DNA from: Cellulomonas cellasea
GTDB taxonomy: Bacteria > Actinomycetota > Actinomycetes > Actinomycetales > Cellulomonadaceae
Assembly (NCBI RefSeq): GCF_030372105.1
Contig: NZ_JAUDBQ010000002.1
Coordinates: 62,001-126,000 of the forward strand
Direction: 5' to 3'
Length of the DNA stretch: 64,000 nt
Shown: positions 1-8,370 of the stretch, piece by piece
How the letters are laid out: each line of letters begins with the position of its first letter
Numbering within the stretch: the first letter of the stretch is position 1
Made by a program: the position numbers and the translations under genes
Notes under the pieces: generated by a model
The model's input: the letters and a program-made list of their open reading frames with translations, nothing else
What the model was told of the DNA's origin: nothing
Database searches by the model: none

Positions 1-882
1 GGCCGTCGAGGGGCGGTGCAGATGGCGGGGCTGCGGGTCCTCATGCGGGAGGGTGGGGATCGGCGTCCACCGCTCGTCCGCGACCTTGTGATGGGCCAGG
101 CCCGCGTACCGCTGCCCGGCGGGGACCTGCATGCGCAGCAGCCACTCGAGCTCCCAGCGCGCCTCGTCCCGCAGTGCGCGCTCCAGGCCGGCCGGCAGCT
201 CGACCGCCGCCCCCACCCACTCGCAAACACCCAGGAGCTGCGCTACGGCGATGCCGCCGTTCACGACGTACTTGCCCTGGTCCCCCGCGTCGTACCACCC
301 GCCGCTCACATCGAGCACGTGGTCGTCGGTCCACCCGTCGTACAGGTCGACGCCGTCGGCCGTCACCGCGCGCCCCGCCGGGAGGCACGGCACGCGCGTG
401 TCACCACCATGCGCCGAGCCGGCGACGTGCCCTGCCGGGCGCGCGTACTCCTCGCCGGCGACCTCGGGCCCGATCTCCACCCCGCTGCGCTGCAGGTGGA
501 AGAACCGCACGGCGTCGCGGGCCAGGACCTCGTACAGGTCGCCGCGGATGGCGAACGGGTCGCTCGTCGCGCCGTCCGCGCGGATCATGAAGCCGTCCCC
601 CTCGACGCCCACCGGGCCGACGTCGATCGTGTGGACGTCCAGCCCCGCCGACGCGTCATGGCCGCGCGGGGACGTCATGCCCCGCGTGAGCACCGCGCCA
701 TCACGCTCAAGGGTCCACGGCAGCGGCTCCTGGTCGCCGGTGACGAGGGTGGCGTGCGCCGGGACGCCCGGGAGGCAGCCGAGCTGGTTGACCCGTATCC
801 GGGGTCCTCGTCCGTCCGCCCCCGCCAACGCCGCGCCCGCCAACGCCGCGCCCGCCGTGTCGCCCGGGGACGGGGCGGCCAT
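1..882 (-). CDS. Glycoside hydrolase family 9 protein (cellulase/cellodextrinase type), C-terminus off the window
   Basis: Only the N-terminal 294 codons are present; the gene runs off the left edge. Residues about 27-110 resemble the Ig-like N-terminal domain of GH9 enzymes (IRVNQLG start). The catalytic domain then begins with SGGWYDAGDQGKY, the GH9 motif whose aspartates include the catalytic base. The protein probably cleaves beta-1,4-glucans or cello-oligosaccharides. There is no Sec signal: the N-terminus is MAAPSPGDTAGAALAGA with no charged n-region, so a cytoplasmic location is likely if this start is right. The ATG shares its A with the TGA of the upstream phosphoribosyltransferase gene (TGATG), suggesting translational coupling. 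A 15-bp tandem repeat lies in codons 10-19. The exact substrate cannot be read from the visible part. Confidence 0.85.
   Translation of the reverse strand, partial: MAAPSPGDTAGAALAGAALAGADGRGPRIRVNQLGCLPGVPAHATLVTGDQEPLPWTLERDGAVLTRGMTSPRGHDASAGLDVHTIDVGPVGVEGDGFMIRADGATSDPFAIRGDLYEVLARDAVRFFHLQRSGVEIGPEVAGEEYARPAGHVAGSAHGGDTRVPCLPAGRAVTADGVDLYDGWTDDHVLDVSGGWYDAGDQGKYVVNGGIAVAQLLGVCEWVGAAVELPAGLERALRDEARWELEWLLRMQVPAGQRYAGLAHHKVADERWTPIPTLPHEDPQPRHLHRPSTA
824..853. repeat. Two 15-bp tandem copies within the GH9 N-terminus
   Basis: The unit gccaacgccgcgccc occurs twice in a row (824-838 and 839-853). It adds five in-frame residues (Ala/Gly/Leu) per copy ahead of the Ig-like domain. This looks like slippage in a linker and is unlikely to alter the fold. 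Confidence 0.8.
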
Positions 883-1397
883 CAACCGGCCCGCCGGGTG
901 ACGGGCTCCTGCGCCGACCACGGGAAGGTGATCCAGCGGTCCGTGCGCCGCCACACGAAGTCGGGGTCGACCACCGAGTGCGGCTTCGCGTACAGCACCG
1001 CAGTGCGGACCTCGTCGCAGTGCTGCGCGACGAGCCGCTGCACCAGCGCGAGGGTCTCCCCCGTGTCGGCCACGTCGTCGACCACCAGGGCGCGCAGCCC
1101 GTGCATCGCCGCGGTGTCCAGGAGCGGCGGAAGCACCGTCGGCTCGAGCAGGCGCTCGTCGACGCCGGTGTAGAACTCGACGTTGAGCGCGCCGCACACC
1201 TTGGTGCCCAGCGCGTACGAGATCGCCCCCGCCGGGAGCAGCCCGCCACGGGCCACCGCCACCACCACGTCGACGTCGAAACCCGAGTCGACGACCTGCT
1301 GCGCGAGCTCGCGGCTCGCCTCGCCGAAGAGGTCCCAGGTCAGCACCTCACGATCCTCGGGGAGAGCCTGACCAGGTGCCGTTTCGGTGATCGCCAT
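882..1397 (-). CDS. Phosphoribosyltransferase domain protein (xanthine/guanine PRTase-like)
   Basis: 171 aa from ATG at 1397 (MAITETAPG). A type I PRTase fold is indicated by VVAVARGGLLPAGAISYALG near residues 37-56 and by the PRPP-binding loop LVVDDVADTGETL near 95-107, where two acidic residues are followed by the DTG turn. The family transfers phosphoribose from PRPP to a purine base, and some actinobacterial members act on hypoxanthine or xanthine. The longer upstream reading is rejected because it lacks a plausible leader. Its TGA overlaps the start of the GH9 gene by one base, an odd pairing of nucleotide salvage with glycan hydrolysis. The base specificity is not determined. Confidence 0.8.
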   Translation of the reverse strand: MAITETAPGQALPEDREVLTWDLFGEASRELAQQVVDSGFDVDVVVAVARGGLLPAGAISYALGTKVCGALNVEFYTGVDERLLEPTVLPPLLDTAAMHGLRALVVDDVADTGETLALVQRLVAQHCDEVRTAVLYAKPHSVVDPDFVWRRTDRWITFPWSAQEPVTRRAG

Positions 1398-1503
1398 TCC
1401 CGCAGGGTAGACGGGCTGCCTTGGCGCGCCGCCATGCCGAAGGTCCCGACGCGCGGGCTCGACCGTGGCCCGGGGTGGGAGCCGCCCGGGAGACAATCGC
1501 CAG

Positions 1504-2199
1504 GTGACTGACGTTCCCGCCCCCCTGGTACTGCTGGACCTCGACGGCACGCTGACCGACTCCGCCCCCGGCATTCTCTCCTCCGTCGCGCACGCCTACC
1601 GCGCCCTCGGGCTGCCGGTCCCGGACCCCGCGACGCTGCGGTCGTTCGTCGGCCCGCCCATCACCGTGTCGTTCCTCGCGCACGGCGTGGCGCCGGAGCG
1701 GCTCACCGAGGCCGTGGCCGCGTACCGCGCCGCGTTCACCGCCGAGGGCATGTTCGACAACGCGCTCTACCCCGGGATCCTCGAGGCCATCGCGCGGCTC
1801 CGGGCCGCCGGCTGCACGCTTGCCGTGGCCACCTCGAAGCCCGAGGTGTATGCCCGGCCCATCTGCGAGCGGTTCGGCATCACCGCGCTCGTCGACGGCG
1901 TCTACGGGGCGCCGCTGGACCACGTGCCCTCCACCAAGGCGACGGTCATCGCCCATGCGCTCGCCGAGCTGGGGCCCGATCGCGTGCCCGGCCCGGCGCG
2001 CACGGTGATGGTGGGCGACCGCGAGCATGACGTGCTGGGCGCCGCAGAGCACGGCATCGACTGCCTGGGCGTGACGTGGGGCTACGCGCAGCCCGGGGAG
2101 CTCCTGGGCGCGGGGGCCGTGGACCTGGTGGACGACGTCGCCTCGCTGGCGCAAGCGGTGCTCGCGCGGGTGCACGCGCCGGAGTCACGCCCGGTCTGA
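1504..2199 (+). CDS. HAD-superfamily hydrolase, phosphoglycolate phosphatase-like
   Basis: 231 aa from GTG at 1504, preceded by GGGAGA about 10 bases upstream. HAD motif I is DLDGTLTD with nucleophile Asp12 and acid/base Asp14. Motif II/III is VATSKPE near 112, and motif IV is VGDREHD near 172. A helical cap of the Gph/PpaX type lies between motifs I and II. The family dephosphorylates small phosphate esters such as 2-phosphoglycolate or pyrophosphate; the substrate is unknown here. It converges on the ABC exporter gene with only two bases between the stops. Confidence 0.85.
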   Translation: MTDVPAPLVLLDLDGTLTDSAPGILSSVAHAYRALGLPVPDPATLRSFVGPPITVSFLAHGVAPERLTEAVAAYRAAFTAEGMFDNALYPGILEAIARLRAAGCTLAVATSKPEVYARPICERFGITALVDGVYGAPLDHVPSTKATVIAHALAELGPDRVPGPARTVMVGDREHDVLGAAEHGIDCLGVTWGYAQPGELLGAGAVDLVDDVASLAQAVLARVHAPESRPV

Positions 2200-2201
2200 C
2201 C

Positions 2202-3989
2202 TCAGCGCAGCGAGCGCCGCCACTCGGCATGCAGCTCCGCGAACCGGCCGCCCGCGGCGATCAGGGCGGCCGGGCTGCCGTCCTCCACGACGCGGCCGCC
2301 GTCCACGAGAAGCACCCGGTCCGCGCCCATCACCGTGGACAGCCGGTGCGCGATGACCACCGATGTGCGCCCGGCCAGCAGGGTGCCGAGCCCACGCTGC
2401 ACGAGCTGCTCGCCGGGCACGTCCAGCGAGCTCGTCGCCTCGTCCAGCACGAGCAGCGCCGGGTCGGCGAGGAACGCGCGGGCGAAGGACACGAGCTGGC
2501 GCTGCCCTGCCGACAGTCGCACGCCCCGCTTGTCGACCTCGGTGTCGTAGCCCTGCGGCATCTGCTCGACGAGCGGGTGCAGCCCCACGGACTGGGCCGC
2601 CGCCTCGATCTCGGCGCGGGTCGCGTCCGGCCGCCCCAGGGCGATGTTCGCGGCGATCGACCCGGAGAACAGGTACGCCTCCTGGGTCACCATGACCAGC
2701 GCGCGGCGCAGGTCCTGGGGGGCGATGTCGCGCACGTCCACGTCGTCGATCAGCACCGCGCCCGAGCGCACGTCGTAGAACCGCGCGAGCAGCTTGGCCA
2801 CTGTCGACTTGCCGGCGCCCGTCTCCCCCACGAGTGCCACGCTCTGGCCCGCTGGCACGTGCAGGTCCAGGCGCGGCAGCACGCTGGGCCCGTCCCCGTA
2901 GCCGAACTCCACGCCGGCGAGCCGCACGTCGCCGCGCGGGCTCGGCAGCCGGATCGGGCGGGCGGGCTCCGGGACGCTCGGCTCCTCGGCGAGCAGTTCG
3001 GCGAGCTTCTCCAGCGCGGCGGTGGCCGACTGGAACGAGTTGTAGAACATCCCGATCTGGGTCAGCGGCGAGAAGAACCGCTTGGCGTACAGCACCGCGG
3101 CGGCGAGCACCCCGACCTCGAGGCCGCCGTCGAGCACCCGCAGGCCGCCGACCAGCAGCACTGCGGCGACTGTGACGTTGCCGATGAGCGTGAGGCCCGA
3201 GTCGAAGAGCCCGTTGAGCCGGATGCCCTCGGCGCTGGCGACGCGGTACTCCTCGGACAGCCGCCCGTACTCGGCGGCCACCGGGCGCTCGCGCCGGAAC
3301 GCCTGCACCGCGCGGATCCCGGTCATCGTCTCCACGAAGCGCACGATGAGCCGGGCGGCGGCGGTGCGCTGCTTGCGGTACTGCGCCTGCGAGCGGGCCT
3401 GGAACCAGCGGGTGAGCAGCACGCCGGGCACCACGGCGATGAGCAGCACCACGCCGCTGGGCCAGTCGAGCAGGAGCAGCGAGGCGGCGGTCAGCACCAT
3501 CGCGAGCGCGCTGGAGGCGAGGGTGGTGATGCCGCCGTCGAGTAGCTCGCGCACCGCGTCCAGGTCGGAGGTCTGGCGGGAGATGATCCGCCCGGACGTG
3601 TAGCGCTCGTGGAACTCCAGGCTCAGCAGCTGGGTGTGCCGGAACACGCGGCGGCGCAGGTCCAGCAGGATCGCCTGGCTGACGCGCGCCGCGGCGCGCA
3701 CCACCGCGGCGGTGAGGGCGCCGCCGAGCACGGCCGCCGCGAGGTAGCCGCCAGCGGCGAGCAGCAACGGCACGGGGTCGCCGTCGCGCATCGCGGGCAG
3801 CCCCCGGTCGATGGCCACGGCCACGAGCGCGGGGCCCGCCACCTGGGCGACCTGCGCGGCGACGACCAGCGCGACTGTGCCCCAGGCCGGGCCCGCCACG
3901 GGCCGCAGCAGCGAGCGGAGCAGCCGCAGCGACAGGCGCCGGACGTGGGCGTGGTCGACGTCGGCGCCCTCCAGCAGCGCGGCGCTCAT
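2202..3989 (-). CDS. ABC exporter half-transporter, membrane domain fused to ATPase (second of pair)
   Basis: 595 aa from ATG at 3989, a start fixed by the ATGA overlap with the stop of the upstream exporter gene. Residues about 35-320 form a six-helix type IV exporter membrane domain. The C-terminal ATPase has Walker A GETGAGKST, signature LSAGQRQ, Walker B LLVLDEATS and the switch histidine in VIAHRLS. The canonical DEATS shows an intact catalytic glutamate in this subunit. With its upstream partner it should form a heterodimeric multidrug or lipid exporter, of the BmrCD/TM287-288 kind, in the cytoplasmic membrane. The substrate is not inferable. Confidence 0.9.
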   Translation of the reverse strand: MSAALLEGADVDHAHVRRLSLRLLRSLLRPVAGPAWGTVALVVAAQVAQVAGPALVAVAIDRGLPAMRDGDPVPLLLAAGGYLAAAVLGGALTAAVVRAAARVSQAILLDLRRRVFRHTQLLSLEFHERYTSGRIISRQTSDLDAVRELLDGGITTLASSALAMVLTAASLLLLDWPSGVVLLIAVVPGVLLTRWFQARSQAQYRKQRTAAARLIVRFVETMTGIRAVQAFRRERPVAAEYGRLSEEYRVASAEGIRLNGLFDSGLTLIGNVTVAAVLLVGGLRVLDGGLEVGVLAAAVLYAKRFFSPLTQIGMFYNSFQSATAALEKLAELLAEEPSVPEPARPIRLPSPRGDVRLAGVEFGYGDGPSVLPRLDLHVPAGQSVALVGETGAGKSTVAKLLARFYDVRSGAVLIDDVDVRDIAPQDLRRALVMVTQEAYLFSGSIAANIALGRPDATRAEIEAAAQSVGLHPLVEQMPQGYDTEVDKRGVRLSAGQRQLVSFARAFLADPALLVLDEATSSLDVPGEQLVQRGLGTLLAGRTSVVIAHRLSTVMGADRVLLVDGGRVVEDGSPAALIAAGGRFAELHAEWRRSLR

Positions 3990-5866
3990 CGCTCGGCCCC
4001 CGGCCGCGAGCGCCCCGCGCCCCCGACGGGCTCGTCCAGGTCGAGCAGCCCGCTCAGCGAGTCCTGCGGCGGGACCTCGCGGGGATCCGGCCCCAACGCC
4101 GTGAGCACGTACCGGTAGTGCGCATGCCGCGCCAACAGGTCGGAGTGCTTGCCGACACCGGTGACGCGGCCGTCCTCGAGCACCGCGACCCGGTCCGCGA
4201 GCGCCACGGTGGACGGCCGGTGGGCGACGACCAGCGTGGTGGTGCCGGTGAGGGTCGCGCGCAGGCGGGCCGTGACGGCGGCCTCGGTGGCCACGTCGAG
4301 CGCGGAGAGCGGGTCGTCGAGCACCAGCACCCGGGGGCGCGCGGCGATGGCGCGGGCCAGGGCGATCCGCTGCCGCTGCCCGCCGGACAGGCTCAACCCC
4401 TCCTCGCCGATCACGGTGTCCAGCCCGTGCGGCAGCGCGTCCACGAAGCCCGCGGAGGCCACGTCGAGCGACTCGCGGACGAGGGCCTCGGCGGCCTCCG
4501 GGCTGATCGCGTCGGCGTCCACGCCGAGCAGCACGTTCTCGCGCACTGACGCGGAGAAGAGGATCGGGTCCTCGAAGGCGACGGCCACCGCGCGGCGCAG
4601 TTCGGCGCGCTCCACGTCGCGCACGTCCACGCCGTCGACGAGCACCGCGCCGCCGGTGACGTCGTACAACCGGGGCACGAGCTGGGCGAGGGTGGACTTG
4701 CCGCTGCCGGTGAGGCCCACCAGCGCCAGCGTCTCCCCCGGCTCGACCTCGAGGTCCACGCCGTCCAGCACGTCCCGGGACTGCGGTGGCGCCCCCGGGT
4801 GCCGGAACCGCACGTCGGCGAGCACCACGCGGCTGCCCCGGGCGGCGGGCTCCGGCAGGGCGCGCGGGGCGGCGGGGTCGCCCACGGCGTTCGGGGTGTC
4901 GACGACCTCGATGTACCGGTCCAGGGCGGCGCGCGCGTCGAGCGTCATCGCCAGGAGCTGGCCGAGTCGCTCGACGGGTCCGTTGACCACTGCCGCCGTC
5001 GCGAAGAACGCGACGAGCGCGCCGACGCTGACCGCGTCCTCGGCGGCCAGCCACACGCCGAGCCCGAGCGACACCGCCAGCACGGCCTCCGGCAGCGCGC
5101 CCAGCGCGAAGCTCACCCGGGACAGGGTGCGCGCCTTGTGGATCTCGGTGGACCGCAGATCCTCGGCCTGCCGCGCGAAGTCCTCCAGGGCGTCGCCGCC
5201 CCGGCCGAAGGCCTTGAGCACGCGGATGCCGTGCACCGACTCCTCGACGGTGGTGGCCAGGTCCCCGGCCTGGTCGCGGGCCTGCCGGGCGACGGCCTTG
5301 TAGTCCTCGCGGAAGCGGAACCCGAGCCACGCGACCGGCGCCGCGCCGACCAGGTACACCAGCCCGAGCTGCCAGGCGGTCGCGAGCATCAGCCCGACGC
5401 CCACCACCGCCGTCGTCGCGCTGACCACGAGCATGACCAGCCCGAACGCGAGCCACCGCCGCACCATGCCCAGGTCGGACATGGCGCGGGAGAGGAGCTG
5501 CCCGCCGGGCCAGCGGTCGTGGAAGGCCACCGGAAGCTCGAGCAGCCGCCCGAACAAGTCGGTGCGCATCTCCCGCTCGACGGTGGTGCCCGGCGTGAGG
5601 ATGAACGCGCGGCGGCACCACACCAGCAGGGCCTCCAGCACCCCGAGCGCGAGCACCAGCCCCGCGGCCTGCACGACGGCGCCTGGGGAGCCCTCCGTCA
5701 GCAGCGGGCCGTTCACGACCTCGCGCAGCACCTGCGGCACGGCCAACGCCAGCAGGCTCGCGCCGAGCGACGCGACGCCGCCCGCGGCGATCCGTGGCAA
5801 CGCCGGCCGCGCCCACCGGAGCAGGCGGGCCATCGCCCGCGTCGTGGAGAGCCGTTCGATGGGCAC
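3986..5866 (-). CDS. ABC exporter half-transporter, membrane domain fused to ATPase (first of pair)
   Basis: 626 aa, ATG at 5866. It has an N-terminal exporter membrane domain (about residues 20-310) followed by an ATPase with Walker A GLTGSGKST, signature LSGGQRQR, and Walker B LVLDDPLSALD. In this subunit the residue after Walker B is Asp, not Glu (DDPLS). That is the usual mark of the degenerate nucleotide site in heterodimeric exporters, and the partner gene carries the consensus site. The four-base ATGA overlap with that gene implies coupled, stoichiometric synthesis. Confidence 0.9.
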   Translation of the reverse strand: MPIERLSTTRAMARLLRWARPALPRIAAGGVASLGASLLALAVPQVLREVVNGPLLTEGSPGAVVQAAGLVLALGVLEALLVWCRRAFILTPGTTVEREMRTDLFGRLLELPVAFHDRWPGGQLLSRAMSDLGMVRRWLAFGLVMLVVSATTAVVGVGLMLATAWQLGLVYLVGAAPVAWLGFRFREDYKAVARQARDQAGDLATTVEESVHGIRVLKAFGRGGDALEDFARQAEDLRSTEIHKARTLSRVSFALGALPEAVLAVSLGLGVWLAAEDAVSVGALVAFFATAAVVNGPVERLGQLLAMTLDARAALDRYIEVVDTPNAVGDPAAPRALPEPAARGSRVVLADVRFRHPGAPPQSRDVLDGVDLEVEPGETLALVGLTGSGKSTLAQLVPRLYDVTGGAVLVDGVDVRDVERAELRRAVAVAFEDPILFSASVRENVLLGVDADAISPEAAEALVRESLDVASAGFVDALPHGLDTVIGEEGLSLSGGQRQRIALARAIAARPRVLVLDDPLSALDVATEAAVTARLRATLTGTTTLVVAHRPSTVALADRVAVLEDGRVTGVGKHSDLLARHAHYRYVLTALGPDPREVPPQDSLSGLLDLDEPVGGAGRSRPGAER

Positions 5867-5896
5867 CCTGGGCAGCCTACGGACGCCGGGCCGCCC

Positions 5897-6658
5897 TCAC
5901 ACCCCGGTCCGGGCGGTCTTCGTGTTGCTCGCCTGCGCGCGCGGGCGCACCACCAGGAGGTCGATGTTCACATGCGGCGGGCGGCTGAGCGCCCACGCGA
6001 TCGTGTCCGCGACGTCGTCGGCGACCAGCGGCTGGTAGCCCTCGTACACGGCGGCGGCCCGCTCCGCGTCTCCGTCGAACCGGACAAGCGAGAAGTCGGT
6101 GGCCACAGCGCCGGGGGCGATCTCGATGACCCGCAGCGGCTCCCCGGCGAGCTCCCAGCGCAGCGTCGTGGCGAGCATCCGCTCGGCGTGCTTGGCGCCG
6201 GTGTAGCCCGCGCCACCCTCATAGGGACCGTGCGCGGCGGTGGACGTCAGCACCAGCACGTCGCCCTCGCCGCTCGCGCGCAGCGCGGGCAGCAGCGCCT
6301 GTGTGACGCGCAGCGTGCCGAGCACGTTGAGCTCGTACATGCGGCGCCACTGGTCGATGTCGGCGCGCTCCACGGGGTCCAGGCCGAAGGCGCCCCCCGC
6401 GTTGTTCACCAGCGCGTCGAGCCCCCCGGTGGCCTCGACGTGCGCGGCCAGGCGGGCGACGTCCTCGTCGACGGTGACATCCGCGACGAACGCCTGGGCG
6501 CCGGTCTCCTGGGCGAGCTCGTCGAGCAGCTCGGCGCGGCGGGCGGTGGCCAGCACGTCCCAGCCGTCGGCGCGCAGGCGGCGCACGGTGGCGGCGCCGA
6601 TGCCGGAGGACGCCCCCGTGACGACGACGCGGCGCGGACGGGACAGGGCGGTGCTCAT
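5897..6658 (-). CDS. Short-chain dehydrogenase/reductase (SDR)
   Basis: 253 aa, ATG at 6658 with GAGGAG five bases upstream. It is a classical SDR: the nucleotide-binding TGASSGIG lies at residues 14-21, NNAG near 88, a catalytic Ser in LTSTAAHG, and YTGAK provides the Tyr-x-x-x-Lys pair. It uses NAD(P)H to reduce or oxidise a small carbonyl/alcohol substrate that cannot be named. The C-terminus (LVVRPRAQASNTKTARTGV) resembles the YdfG/serine-dehydrogenase-like group. It stands alone, transcribed towards the ABC exporter genes. Confidence 0.9.
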   Translation of the reverse strand: MSTALSRPRRVVVTGASSGIGAATVRRLRADGWDVLATARRAELLDELAQETGAQAFVADVTVDEDVARLAAHVEATGGLDALVNNAGGAFGLDPVERADIDQWRRMYELNVLGTLRVTQALLPALRASGEGDVLVLTSTAAHGPYEGGAGYTGAKHAERMLATTLRWELAGEPLRVIEIAPGAVATDFSLVRFDGDAERAAAVYEGYQPLVADDVADTIAWALSRPPHVNIDLLVVRPRAQASNTKTARTGV

Positions 6659-6733
6659 GCGATCTCCTCAGCGGATGGGTCGTGCGGGACGGCGGCGGGC
6701 GGCCGTCGGTTCGAGCCTACGGAGCCAGACATG

Positions 6734-8086
6734 TCAGCCGCGCGCGACGTGGGCGCCAGGCCCGGCCTCGGCGAGCGCCTCCGCGAGCAGGGCCAGCCCC
6801 TCGGCGGCCTCGTCGGCGGTCACGACACACGGCGGGACGACGTGCACCCGGTTCTCGGCGAGGAACGGCAGCAGGCCGCGGGCCAGGCAGCCCGCCTTGA
6901 CCCGGGCCATCACGTCCGCGCCGACGGGCTCGCGGGTCGCGCGGTCGGCCACGAGCTCGACGGCCCAGAACACGCCGAGCCCGCGAACCTCGCCCACCAA
7001 CGGGCTGCGCTCGGCGAGCTCGGCCAGCCCGGGGCCCAGCACGTCGCTGCCGATCGCGGCGGCGTGCTCCACGATCCGCTCGTCCTCCATCGCCTCGATG
7101 GTCGCCACGATCGCGGCCATCGCCAGCGGGTGGCCCGAGTAGGTGAGGCCGCCGGGGAACACGCGATCGTCGAAGGTCGCGGCGATCGGGGCGGAGATCA
7201 TCACCCCGCCAGCGGGCACGTACCCGGAGTTGACGCCCTTCGCGAAGGCCACCAGGTCCGGGCGCACGTCGAAGTGGTCGAGGGCCAGCCAGGCGCCGCT
7301 GCGCCCGAACCCGGCCATCACCTCGTCGAGGATCAGCAGCACGCCATAGCGGTCGGCGATCTCGCGTGCCCCGGCGAGGTAGCCGGGCGGCGGCACCAGC
7401 ACCCCGGCGGTGCCCGGGATCGTCTCGAGCAGGATCGCTGCGACGGTCTCGGGCCCCTCAGCCTGGATCACGCGCTCCAGGTGGCGCAGCGCGCGCTCGC
7501 CCTCCTGCTCGGGGCTCGTCGCCCAGAACTCCGTGCGGTACAGGTACGGCCCGAACACGTGCACGTGGCCGCGCGCGTACTCGTTGGGCACCCGGCGCCA
7601 GTCCCCCGTGGCGGCCACCGCCGCGCCGGTGTTGCCGTGGTACGAGCGGTACGTCGAGACGACCTTGTCGCGGCCCGTGTGCAGGCGGGCCATGCGGATG
7701 GCGTTCTCGACCGCGTCGGCGCCGCCGTTGGTGAAGAAGACGCTGGAGAACCCGGCCGGGGCGTGCTCCAGCACCTTCTGCGCGGCGCGGCCCCGCACGA
7801 GGCTCGCCGTGGACGGCGCGACGGTGGCGAGCGTGGCCGCCTGCTCCTGAATCGCGGCCACGACCCGGGGGTGCTGGTGCCCGACGTTCGTGTTGACGAG
7901 CTGGGAGGAGAAGTCCAGGTAGCGGCGGCCCGCGTGGTCCCACACATGCGAGCCCGATCCGCCCGCCACCACGAACGGGCTCAGGCGGGCCTGCGCGGAC
8001 CAGGAGTGGAAGACGTGCGCGCGGTCCAGGCTCAGCGCAGTCGCGTCGTCGTCCTCGGCATGGGCGGGCCGCTGGTCGATGCTCAT
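6734..8086 (-). CDS. Class III PLP-dependent aminotransferase (omega-aminotransferase type)
   Basis: 450 aa from ATG at 8086, with GAGGAG just upstream. Fold-type I hallmarks are FFTNGGADAVENAIRMAR (PLP phosphate region), YHGNTGAA, LILDEVMAGFGRSG (the Asp that contacts the pyridine nitrogen) and the Schiff-base lysine in AFAKGVNSGY. Members transfer the amino group of omega-amino acids or amines such as taurine, beta-alanine or GABA to pyruvate or 2-oxoglutarate. The N-terminus (HVFHSWSAQ) is like taurine- and beta-alanine-pyruvate enzymes. It is divergent from the F420-0 importer, with no evident link. Confidence 0.88.
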   Translation of the reverse strand: MSIDQRPAHAEDDDATALSLDRAHVFHSWSAQARLSPFVVAGGSGSHVWDHAGRRYLDFSSQLVNTNVGHQHPRVVAAIQEQAATLATVAPSTASLVRGRAAQKVLEHAPAGFSSVFFTNGGADAVENAIRMARLHTGRDKVVSTYRSYHGNTGAAVAATGDWRRVPNEYARGHVHVFGPYLYRTEFWATSPEQEGERALRHLERVIQAEGPETVAAILLETIPGTAGVLVPPPGYLAGAREIADRYGVLLILDEVMAGFGRSGAWLALDHFDVRPDLVAFAKGVNSGYVPAGGVMISAPIAATFDDRVFPGGLTYSGHPLAMAAIVATIEAMEDERIVEHAAAIGSDVLGPGLAELAERSPLVGEVRGLGVFWAVELVADRATREPVGADVMARVKAGCLARGLLPFLAENRVHVVPPCVVTADEAAEGLALLAEALAEAGPGAHVARG

Positions 8087-8250
8087 GGGGCCTCCTCGGC
8101 GCTCAGGGCAAGAGTGCCGCACCCGGGGGCCTCGCGGAGGGCGATCAGGGGATCGATCCGGGCGTGAGATCGGGGCGTGCGACCGGGGTGCGTGAGACAG
8201 GGTGCGCGACCAGGGACAGCGCCGCGGCGACCTACACTGATCCGCGGACC

Positions 8251-8270
8251 CCGGACGGGCATTCGTCCGG
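8251..8270 (+). other. Hairpin in the long 5' leader region of the F420-0 importer
   Basis: Arms ccggac (8251-8256) and gtccgg (8265-8270) enclose an eight-base loop. They sit in the 284-bp divergent region between the aminotransferase and the importer genes. A TACACT hexamer at 8233-8238 could be a -10 box without a good -35. I could not match the leader to a known riboswitch consensus. Confidence 0.3.
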
Positions 8271-8370
8271 TGTGGCCGCCCTGATGTGGGCGGCGAGTCC
8301 AGCGGCGCGACGTGCGCCCTCCCCCGCCCGGCCGACCGTGCCGGGAGCCACGTCGCACCTGGAGCCGTCG

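Noticed and set aside
2202-5816. Apparent 1204-residue fusion of two ABC proteins
   Set aside because: Its upstream half is out of frame with the first exporter gene and has no ABC motifs. The real start is the ATG at 3989, overlapping the preceding stop.
4799-8167. A plus-strand open frame of over 1100 codons across the exporter, SDR and aminotransferase genes
   Set aside because: Low-complexity translation without motifs; it is the complement of well-supported minus-strand genes.
8087-8370. Cobalamin riboswitch before the BtuF-like gene
   Set aside because: The region lacks the B12-box and the conserved cobalamin core sequences by eye; only a small hairpin is evident.
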